From: Acidovorax sp. Root219
GTDB lineage: Bacteria > Pseudomonadota > Gammaproteobacteria > Burkholderiales > Burkholderiaceae_C
Length of the DNA stretch: 60,072 bases
Direction: 5' to 3'
NCBI RefSeq assembly: GCF_001428665.1
Contig: NZ_LMIJ01000024.1
Location: forward strand, 162,809-222,880
Shown here: piece by piece, positions 10,734 to 17,762 of the stretch
Numbering within the stretch: the first letter of the stretch is position 1
How the letters are laid out: each line of letters starts with the position of its first letter
Position numbers and translations under genes: made by a program
Notes under the pieces: generated by a model
What the model was told of the DNA's origin: nothing
Databases searched by the model: none
Seen by the model: only the letters and a program-made list of their open reading frames with translations

Positions 10734-12806
10734 TCATGGTGATGCGGCGTCGCTGCTGGCCTTGGCCTTCGCCGCGAATTCGGCGCGCAGGGCCCTGAGC
10801 TTCTCGCGTGGGTCCTCGCGCGTGGTGGTGCGGTCCAGGCCCATCTCGGCGATGAAGCGGCTGGGGCGGGCCTGCACCATCTCGCGGCCCTTCTTGCGCC
10901 GCTTGGTCCAGCTCACGGCCAGCGTGCGCTGGGCACGGGTGATGCCCACGTACATCAGGCGGCGCTCTTCCTGCAGGCGCTGCTGCGTGTCTTCGGCAAC
11001 CACCTTCTGGCGGCCCTCGTCGTCATCGAGCTTGAAGGGCAGCATGCCCTCGGTGACGCCCACCAGGATCACGTGCGGCCACTCCAGTCCCTTGGAGGCG
11101 TGCAGGGTCGAGAGCACCACCATGTCCTGCTCCTTCTCGCGCTCCGAGATGGTGGACAACAGGGCGATGGTCTGCGACACCTCCAGCAGGCTCTTGCTCT
11201 CGGCCGCCACGGGCGTGCCCGAGGTGTCGTCGATCTGGCCGCCGGCGCGCTGGGCCATCCAGTCGCAGAACTCGAGCACGTTGGTCCAGCGCGCGGCGGC
11301 CACGGTCTCGCTGTCCTCGCCGTCGTACAGGTGCTGCTCGTAGCCGATTTCCTTGAGCCAGTCGGCCAGGAAGGCACGCGAGGCCTCGGCGCCGTGCGTG
11401 TGCCGGGCGCGGTGTTCCAGGTCGTTGATGTAGCGGCCGAACTCGTGCAGGCCATCAAGCGCGCGCTTGGGCACGGCCGCCGGCAGCATGCCGTTGAACA
11501 GCGCGGCGAACATGCTCTGCTTGTGCTGGGTGGAGAACTCCCCCAGGGAGCCCAGCGTGGTGTGCCCGATGCCGCGTTTGGGGCTGGTGATGGAGCGCAG
11601 GAAGGCCGGGTCGTCGTCGTTGTTGATCCACAGGCGGAACCAGGCGCACAGGTCCTTGATCTCCGCGCGGTCGAAGAAACTCGTGCCGCCCGACACCTTG
11701 TAGGGAATGTTCTGCCGGCGCAGCGCCTTCTCGAAGGGCTTGGCCTGGTGGTTGGCGCGGTACAGGATGGCGAACTGCTTCCAGTCCGGCGGCGGGTTGG
11801 CGGCCGCGCGCAGGCTCATGATGCGCGCCACGGCGCGCTCGGCCTCGTGCTCCTCGCTGTCGGCATCGATCACGCGCACGGGCTCGCCCTCGCCCAGTTC
11901 GCTGAACAGCGTCTTGGGAAACAGCTTGGGGTTGGGCCCGATCACGTTGTTCGCCGCGCGCAGGATGGCGCTGGTGGAGCGGTAGTTCTGCTCCAGCTTG
12001 ATGACCTGCAGGGTCGGGAAATCAATGGGCAGCTTGCGCAGGTTGTCCAGGGTAGCGCCGCGCCAGCCGTAGATGGACTGGTCATCGTCCCCCACCGCCG
12101 TAAAGCGGGCGCGTTCGCCCACCAGCAGCTTGAGCAGCTCGTACTGCGTGGAATTGGTGTCCTGGTACTCGTCGACCAGCACGTGGCCCAGCAGCGCCTG
12201 CCACTTGGCGCGCACCTCGGGGAAGTCGCGCAGCAGGCGCAGCGGCATGCCGATCAGGTCGTCGAAGTCCACGCTCTGGTAGGCCGCAAGGCGCTCCTCG
12301 TAGCGCGCCATCAGCACGGCGATGCTGCGCTCGTTGTCGTCTGCCGCCTGCGCCAGCGCCTCCTCCGAAGTGAGGCCCTTGTTCTTCCAGGCGCTGATGA
12401 CCCACTGCCACTGGCGCGCGGTGGCCATGTCGACCGTGCCGCCGGCGGCTTCCTTGAGGATGCCGGTCACGTCGTCGGCATCCATGATGCTGAACTGGGG
12501 CTTGAGGCCCAGCACCGAGCCGTCCTCGCGCACCATGCGCACCCCCAGGGCGTGGAAGGTGCAGATCAGCACGTCCTTGGCACGCCGGCCGATGAGGCCC
12601 TTGGCGCGCTCGCGCATTTCGGAGGCGGCCTTGTTCGTGAAGGTGATGGCGGCGATGCGCTTGGGATCGAGCCCGCGCTCGATCATGTGCGCGATCTTCT
12701 GGGTGATCACCCGCGTCTTGCCCGACCCTGCACCCGCCAGCACGAGGCAGGGCCCCTCGGTGTAGTGGACAGCCTGGAGCTGGGCAAGGTTGAGACCGAA
12801 AGACAT
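10734..12806 (-). CDS. rep: ATP-dependent DNA helicase Rep
   Basis: A 690-residue superfamily 1A 3'-5' helicase that helps forks pass obstacles. Motifs in order: Q motif LNLAQLQAV, Walker A AGAGSGKTRVI, motif Ia TFTNKAA, motif II VDEYQDTN, motif III VGDDDQSIYGWRGA, motif IV LEQNYRST, motif V STLHASKGLEW and motif VI RLMYVGITRAQ. Length and motif wording fit Rep better than UvrD. The start at MSFGLN is used; the in-frame extension to 12875 adds 23 basic residues without similarity. Another replication gene, priA, lies about 18 kb away. Confidence 0.94.
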   Translation of the reverse strand: MSFGLNLAQLQAVHYTEGPCLVLAGAGSGKTRVITQKIAHMIERGLDPKRIAAITFTNKAASEMRERAKGLIGRRAKDVLICTFHALGVRMVREDGSVLGLKPQFSIMDADDVTGILKEAAGGTVDMATARQWQWVISAWKNKGLTSEEALAQAADDNERSIAVLMARYEERLAAYQSVDFDDLIGMPLRLLRDFPEVRAKWQALLGHVLVDEYQDTNSTQYELLKLLVGERARFTAVGDDDQSIYGWRGATLDNLRKLPIDFPTLQVIKLEQNYRSTSAILRAANNVIGPNPKLFPKTLFSELGEGEPVRVIDADSEEHEAERAVARIMSLRAAANPPPDWKQFAILYRANHQAKPFEKALRRQNIPYKVSGGTSFFDRAEIKDLCAWFRLWINNDDDPAFLRSITSPKRGIGHTTLGSLGEFSTQHKQSMFAALFNGMLPAAVPKRALDGLHEFGRYINDLEHRARHTHGAEASRAFLADWLKEIGYEQHLYDGEDSETVAAARWTNVLEFCDWMAQRAGGQIDDTSGTPVAAESKSLLEVSQTIALLSTISEREKEQDMVVLSTLHASKGLEWPHVILVGVTEGMLPFKLDDDEGRQKVVAEDTQQRLQEERRLMYVGITRAQRTLAVSWTKRRKKGREMVQARPSRFIAEMGLDRTTTREDPREKLRALRAEFAAKAKASSDAASP

Positions 12807-13042
12807 GGGAAAGCAGCGGGCAGGGAGGGGGTGACGCGCACAGCGCCGGAGGGGCGCGCGGCGTGCTTTCAGCAAGGGGATGGGGGATCATACCTTGGGC
12901 ACCTCTCGCACCCCGTTGTGAACAATTGGCCACAGAAAGGTCAACTACTGTCACAAAACCTGACTGATACGGTTTTGTACTGGTCGCGAATGGAGGGCTC
13001 ACTTAAACTGATCAGTTGCTTTCTGCACTGCGGGGTATTTGC

Positions 13043-13840
13043 GTGAAGACCAATCTGAGGGGGGATTTGGCAACCAGCTTGCTGGCGCCCGCGCTGCGCA
13101 CGCGGTTTTCAGAGTTGTTTGGCGTGGCCGCCCGCAAATCGGTGTTCGCGTGGCGCGAGTCGCCCCTGGCCCAGGCGCAGGTGGCCATGCTCGACGTATC
13201 GTCCAACCTGATGCGGCTGCAGCCGATGCCCCCGTGCGTGATCTGGGTGGGCCACGAACAGCCGGGCGCCCGCTTTGCGCAGACCTGGGTGGGGCGCCTG
13301 CCGCAGGACTACACGGTGGCCGACCTCATTGACATCCTCGACCGCGCGGCGGTCTTTCTGCTCGACTGGAAGGCGCGGCAGAATGCCGCCCCCATCGCCG
13401 TGGCGGTGCAGGCCGCACCCCCGGCACCCACGCCTGCCCCTGCAGCACAGCCAGCGCGATCCTTTGCCCACAGCACCATCCAGCCGGCAGCGCCTGCCGC
13501 CGTGGGTTCGGCCGCCATGGCCGCCGCGCAGGGCAGCCGTTACCGCCTGGGCTCCTGGGTGTTCCTGGGCGCGCCGTTCGACAGTGCAGGCTACGTCAGC
13601 GCCCTGGCCCTGCTGGCCCGCCAGCCCGTGACGGCGCATCAGCTGCAGGCGCACAGCGGCCTGGAGCCCGCCATGGTGGCCGTGCTGCTGCGGGAGCTTG
13701 CGCACCGCAAGGTGCTGCAGGTGATTGCCCCCACCCAGGCGGTGCCCGCTGCGGCCTCGCCGTCCCGCGCGGGAGGCGCCGTGTCCCAGGGCTTCGTGCG
13801 CCGCCTGTCCCACTGGCTGACAGGAGCCAACCGCCCATGA
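13043..13840 (+). CDS. Unknown protein, first gene of GTPase/Roadblock operon
   Basis: About 265 residues, starting at GTG 13043; an in-frame upstream start at 13016 is possible. I do not recognise the family. Three parts can be seen. The N-terminal 120 residues end in PQDYTVADLIDILDRAAVFLLDWKAR and might be a degenerate receiver-like fold. A Pro/Ala-rich linker covers about residues 125-165. A C-terminal segment (YVSALALLARQPVTAHQLQAHSGLEPAMVAVLLRELAHRKVLQVI) reads like a winged helix. The last four bases overlap the GTPase gene. By analogy with actinobacterial conservons, where a DUF742 protein accompanies the GTPase, it may be the effector or output partner; this is inference. Confidence 0.7.
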   Translation: MKTNLRGDLATSLLAPALRTRFSELFGVAARKSVFAWRESPLAQAQVAMLDVSSNLMRLQPMPPCVIWVGHEQPGARFAQTWVGRLPQDYTVADLIDILDRAAVFLLDWKARQNAAPIAVAVQAAPPAPTPAPAAQPARSFAHSTIQPAAPAAVGSAAMAAAQGSRYRLGSWVFLGAPFDSAGYVSALALLARQPVTAHQLQAHSGLEPAMVAVLLRELAHRKVLQVIAPTQAVPAAASPSRAGGAVSQGFVRRLSHWLTGANRP

Positions 13841-14406
13841 ATGCTTCGGTAAAGACCTATTCCAGCGCTGCCCCCATGCCGCGCATCGCCTTCATGGGCC
13901 CCATGGGCGTGGGCAAGACCACGGCCATCCGTGCGCTGTGCGGCGACGACATGGTCGCCTCCGACGTGCCCAACCTGGACCGCCAGGCCCATGCCAAGGA
14001 GTTCACCACCGTGGGCGCCGAGTTCGGCCAGATCGACCTGGGCGATGGCGAGTTCGTGCAGGTCTGCGGCTGCCCCGGGCAGGACCGCTTCGACTTCCTG
14101 CGCCAGTGGGTCGTGTCCGCCTCGGTGGGCGTGTTCGTCATGGTCGATGCCAATGCGCCCGATGCCATGGAGGCCGCAGGTGCCCTGCTGGCCGAGGCTG
14201 CTGCCGCTGAGCATCCGCCGCTGGCCCTGGTGCTCAGCACCCGCCCGGCATCTGCCGCCACCATGCAGGCCTTTGCCGATGGATTGCAGGCCGCCGGCCA
14301 TGGCGTGGTGCCGGTGCTGCAGGTGGATGTGAGAAAGCGTGCCGACGTGCTGCAGGCGCTCGGTGTGCTGGTGTCGATGTTGTCCCTGCGCAGCGAGTCC
14401 CCATGA
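13837..14406 (+). CDS. Small Ras-like GTPase (MglA/conservon type)
   Basis: A 189-residue GTP-binding protein. The P-loop is GPMGVGKT (residues 21-28). The G3 region is CGCPGQDRF (about residue 79), matching the xGTPGQxRF wording of MglA and CvnD-type GTPases. The usual NKxD specificity motif is not visible; the equivalent strand reads LALVLSTRPAS. The C-terminal VDVRKRADVLQALGVLV matches the (D)xRxxxxVxxxLxxLV ending of that family. It overlaps its upstream and downstream neighbours by four bases each (ATGA), so the operon is tightly coupled. Roadblock proteins downstream are expected to regulate its nucleotide state. Confidence 0.85.
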   Translation: MNASVKTYSSAAPMPRIAFMGPMGVGKTTAIRALCGDDMVASDVPNLDRQAHAKEFTTVGAEFGQIDLGDGEFVQVCGCPGQDRFDFLRQWVVSASVGVFVMVDANAPDAMEAAGALLAEAAAAEHPPLALVLSTRPASAATMQAFADGLQAAGHGVVPVLQVDVRKRADVLQALGVLVSMLSLRSESP

Positions 14407-14801
14407 AAAGCAGTTCCCCCCTGATTTCCGAAGCACTGGCCCAGACGGCCCAGCGCGCTCTTGACACCCATGCCGCGCCCATCAGCGGCCTGCAGCTGGC
14501 CTTGCTGGCCACACCCGATGGCTTTGAGATCGCCTGCCTGCGCAACCGCAGCGACCTGCAGGCCAACCGCCTGTCGGCCATGGCCAGCTCGCTCATGGCC
14601 ATGGCCCGTGCGGTGGGCCGCGAGATCCAGAGCCCCCAGTGCAAGCGCCTGACCTTCGAGGCCGAGGGCAGCACCGTGGTCTTCCAGTCCATCGATGCGC
14701 CGGTGCCCTGCATCCTGTGCCTGGTGCTGGGCAGCGATGCCCTGCTCGGCCGCGCCCTGTGGGCCGCGGGTGAGGTGGTGCAGGAGATGTCCCGGGCCTG
14801 A
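14403..14801 (+). CDS. Roadblock/LC7-type protein
   Basis: A 132-residue protein with the Roadblock/LC7 pattern: an N-terminal helix, then GLQLALLATPDGFEIAC, a middle helix RLSAMASSLMAMARAVGREI, and strands KRLTFEAEGSTVVFQSI and PCILCLVLGSDALLGRALWAAGEVV. Proteins of this fold, such as MglB, dimerise and act on partner GTPases as activating proteins or scaffolds. It starts within the last four bases of the GTPase gene, which supports a direct partnership. No membrane segment is present. Confidence 0.82.
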   Translation: MKSSSPLISEALAQTAQRALDTHAAPISGLQLALLATPDGFEIACLRNRSDLQANRLSAMASSLMAMARAVGREIQSPQCKRLTFEAEGSTVVFQSIDAPVPCILCLVLGSDALLGRALWAAGEVVQEMSRA

Positions 14802-14898
14802 CGCGCCTGCGATCGATTTTTGGGCGCGGGCTTTCATTGGCAGCCTGCGCCCACTCCCCTTTCCAGCCAGTGTGAACGAACGACAAGGAAACGAAAAA

Positions 14899-15258
14899 AT
14901 GGCGACTCTCAATGAATCCCTGAACCAGCTGCAGGCCGTGGAAGGTGCGCTGTGCGCCGCCATCGTGGACAGCGGCAGCGGCATGCTGCTGGGCAGCATC
15001 GGCACGGGGGTGGACATGGAACTGGCCGCCGCCGGCAACACCGAAGTCGTGCGCGCCAAGAACAAGACCATGCAGGCGCTGGGCCTGCAGGACACCATCG
15101 ACGACATCCTGATCACGCTGGGCAAGCAGTACCACATCATCCGCCCCCTGGCCACCAAGGAAGGCATCTTCATCTACATGGTGCTCGACAAGGCGCGCGC
15201 CAACCTGGCCCTGGCCCGTCGCAAGGTGCAGGACGTCGAGAAGCTGATCGAATTCTGA
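14899..15258 (+). CDS. Second Roadblock/LC7-like protein
   Basis: A 119-residue protein whose layout also fits Roadblock/LC7: LNQLQAVEGALCAAIVDSGSGMLLGSIG, a helix with VVRAKNKTMQALGL, then DDILITLGKQYHIIRPLATKEGIFIYMVLDKARANLALARRKV. It differs strongly from the previous Roadblock gene, so it is not a recent duplicate. The ATG follows an AAGGAAACG ribosome-binding stretch. A gap of 97 bases separates it from the preceding gene, so it may have its own promoter or just a longer operon spacer. Confidence 0.78.
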   Translation: MATLNESLNQLQAVEGALCAAIVDSGSGMLLGSIGTGVDMELAAAGNTEVVRAKNKTMQALGLQDTIDDILITLGKQYHIIRPLATKEGIFIYMVLDKARANLALARRKVQDVEKLIEF

Positions 15259-15363
15259 CGGCACGCGCTGGCACGCGCCTTCCTGCGGGAAACCCCGCTG
15301 TCCCAGGTCTGTTGGCACTTTGATACTGCACGGACCAACGAGACAAGCCCGAAAGGCCGTGCC

Positions 15364-16626
15364 ATGCCGACCAAGAGCCTCGCGCCATCGCGCCCCATAG
15401 CCACTGCGCCGCAACATGCAGGGTGGAGTGGGGCGTTTTTCATTCTGGGTGCCTGTGTGGCGATGGCTCTGGCTGCGCTGCCTGCCCGCGCGCAGATCGG
15501 CAACACGGCCCCGGTGCGCATTGGCGTGGTGGGGCCGTTCACCGGGGCATCGGCCGACTTCGGCGTGCCCATGCTCAACGGCATCCGCATGGCGGTGGAC
15601 GAGATCAATGCCGGCGGCGGCTACCTGGGCCGGCCGCTGGAGCTGGTGGTCAAGGACGATGCGGCCAACCCCGACCAGGGGCGCAAGGTCTCGCAGGACC
15701 TGCTGGCCGAGAAGGTGGTCGCCACCATCGGCTTTTGCAACACCGGCGTGGCGATGAAGGCCATCGACCTGTTCCAGGACGCCAAATCGCCGCTCATCGT
15801 GCCCTGCGCGTCGGGCACCGCGGTCACCGCCAAGTACCCGCCGGCCGACAGCTACATCTTTCGCGTGCAGGGGCGTGATGCGCTGCAGGCCCCCTTCATG
15901 GTGGAAGACATCGTCAAGCGCGGCTGGGACAAGGTGGCCATCTTCGCCGACAAGACCGGCTATGGCGAAGGCGGCTACAACGACGTGGTGGCCGCGCTGG
16001 CCGCCAAGAACCTGAAACCCGTGCATGTGGCGCGCTTCGACCTGGGGGTGAAGGACCTCACCGCCGAGCTGGCCGCCGCGCGCACGGCAGGTGCCAACGT
16101 GGTCTTCAGCTACACCGTGGGGCAGGAGAACGCCGTCATCGCCAACGGCAAGAAGACCCTGGGCTGGAAGGCGCCGCAGGTGGGGCCATGGACCCTGTCG
16201 TTCCCGTACTTCCTTGATGGCGCGCGGGATGCGGCCGAGGGCGCCCTCATGGTGCAGACCTTCATCGCCGAGCCCAGCAACGAGCGCCGCGCCTCCTTCC
16301 TGTCGAGCTACACGCGCAAGTTCCAGCGCAAGCTGGCCGTGCCCATGGCGGCAGCCAATGCCTACGATGCCACCTATTTGCTCATGTACTCCTTCCTGGG
16401 CATCCGCGACGGCAACCTCAACGGCCCGGCGCTCAAGGAATCGCTGGAGGGCAAGATGAAGACCTACTACGGCGTGGTCGCCACCTACGACAAACCGTTC
16501 AGCACCGCCGACAAGGACGCCATCACGCGCAACATGCTGGTGATCGGCGCGGTGAAGAACGGCGCCATCACGTTTGCCTATCCCGAGGATGCCAAGCGCA
16601 ACCTCATCATCCAGCGCAAGCAGTAG
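15364..16626 (+). CDS. ABC transporter substrate-binding protein, branched-chain amino acid type
   Basis: A 420-residue periplasmic binding protein of the LivK/LivJ class. A signal peptide ends at ALPARAQIG (about residue 45). The family signature IGVVGPFTGASADFGVPMLNGIRMAVDEINAGGGYLGRPLELVVKDD follows, and later VAIFADKTGYGEGGYND. No permease or ATPase gene is adjacent, so it must work with a transporter encoded elsewhere, or it senses a ligand. It follows the GTPase operon by about 100 bases on the same strand. The ligand cannot be told from sequence. Confidence 0.88.
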   Translation: MPTKSLAPSRPIATAPQHAGWSGAFFILGACVAMALAALPARAQIGNTAPVRIGVVGPFTGASADFGVPMLNGIRMAVDEINAGGGYLGRPLELVVKDDAANPDQGRKVSQDLLAEKVVATIGFCNTGVAMKAIDLFQDAKSPLIVPCASGTAVTAKYPPADSYIFRVQGRDALQAPFMVEDIVKRGWDKVAIFADKTGYGEGGYNDVVAALAAKNLKPVHVARFDLGVKDLTAELAAARTAGANVVFSYTVGQENAVIANGKKTLGWKAPQVGPWTLSFPYFLDGARDAAEGALMVQTFIAEPSNERRASFLSSYTRKFQRKLAVPMAAANAYDATYLLMYSFLGIRDGNLNGPALKESLEGKMKTYYGVVATYDKPFSTADKDAITRNMLVIGAVKNGAITFAYPEDAKRNLIIQRKQ

Positions 16627-16724
16627 CGGACGGGCATCGGGTTACTCAGGTGGCCCGCACTACCGGCGATGGCACACCCCTGACTTTGCGCTGACCGCAC
16701 GCAAACCATGCCGCCTCGTGGTGC

Positions 16725-17702
16725 TTGGCCGCACCGACAATATCCCCCGTGCTCTCCGTCCTTCTCATCACCTTCCCCTTCTTTGCCCTGGTGCTGTGTG
16801 GCTACCTGGCCGCACGGCGGGGCGTGCTGCCGCAGCCGGCCATTCCGGGGCTCAACGCCTTCGTGCTGTTCTTCGCGCTGCCCTGCATGCTGTACCGTTT
16901 TGGCGCCAGCACGCCCATTGCGCAACTGCTCGATCCGGCCGTGGCCGGTGTCTATGTGCTGTGCGCGCTGGTCATGGTGGTGGGAACGGTGGCGTTCACG
17001 CGCCGCGGGCGCATCGGCTGGAACGACGCGGCCTTCGGCGCGCTGGTGGCTGCGTTCCCCAACACCGGCTTCATGGGCGTGCCGCTGCTCGTGGCGCTGC
17101 TGGGTGCGCAGGCCGCGGGGCCCGCCATCGTGACCATTGCGGTGGACATGCTGGTCACCAGCTCGCTGTGCATTGCCCTCTCGCGCCTGGACGGCGCGGG
17201 CACGCATGGCGTGGGCGTGGCGCTGCGCAATGCCTTCAAGGGCATGGTGGCGAATCCCATGCCCTGGTCCATCGCCCTCGGTGCGCTCGCCTCGGCGCTC
17301 AGCTTCAAGCTCCCCGGCCCGGTGGACCGCACTGTGGCCATGCTGGCCGATGCGGCTTCGCCCGTGGCACTGTTCACCATCGGCGCGGTGCTGGCCCGCT
17401 CGCAGATGAACCAGCATGAACAGGTTCCTGCCCGCGAGTACGTGCCGGTGGCATTGGCCAAGCTGCTGGTGCACCCGGTGCTGGTCTGGGGCGCGGGCAC
17501 GGTAGCCATGGCCATGGGCGTGCCGCTCACGCCGTTTGCACTTACCGTGCTGGTGCTGGTGGCGGCCCTGCCCAGCGCCAGCAACGTGTCGCTGCTTGCC
17601 GAGCGCTTTGGCGCCAACAACGGGCGCGTGGCGCGGATCATTCTGGTGTCTACGGCGCTGGCGTTTTTGAGCTTTTCAGGGGCGGTGGCCTTGTTGACCT
17701 GA
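16725..17702 (+). CDS. AEC (auxin efflux carrier) family transporter
   Basis: A membrane protein of about 325 residues with ten hydrophobic helices and the AEC-family features: LVLCGYLAARRGVLPQPAIPGLNAFVLFFALPCMLYRF at the N-terminus, AAFPNTGFMGVPLLVALLG in the middle, and NVSLLAERFGANNGRVARIILVST at the end. Bacterial members such as MdcF and MleP export or import carboxylates, but the substrate here is unknown. No ATG fits the N-terminus; TTG at 16725 or GTG at 16749 are the candidates. A strong bidirectional terminator follows. Confidence 0.85.
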   Translation: MAAPTISPVLSVLLITFPFFALVLCGYLAARRGVLPQPAIPGLNAFVLFFALPCMLYRFGASTPIAQLLDPAVAGVYVLCALVMVVGTVAFTRRGRIGWNDAAFGALVAAFPNTGFMGVPLLVALLGAQAAGPAIVTIAVDMLVTSSLCIALSRLDGAGTHGVGVALRNAFKGMVANPMPWSIALGALASALSFKLPGPVDRTVAMLADAASPVALFTIGAVLARSQMNQHEQVPAREYVPVALAKLLVHPVLVWGAGTVAMAMGVPLTPFALTVLVLVAALPSASNVSLLAERFGANNGRVARIILVSTALAFLSFSGAVALLT

Positions 17703-17710
17703 GGGCCTGC

Positions 17711-17748
17711 AAAGCAAAACAGCCCACCGAAGTGGGCTGTTTTGCTTT
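17711..17748. terminator. Bidirectional rho-independent terminator
   Basis: A perfect 17-base inverted repeat (17711-17727 with 17732-17748) with a CGAA loop. It has a GC-rich core and A/T-rich outer arms on both sides, so it can terminate the carrier gene on the plus strand and gspD on the minus strand. Confidence 0.93.
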
Positions 17749-17762
17749 TGGTACCAGCGGGA

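Noticed and set aside
12881..13042. Promoter for the GTPase operon
   Set aside because: The stretch is relatively AT-rich and probably holds the promoter, but no convincing -35/-10 pair could be chosen by eye.
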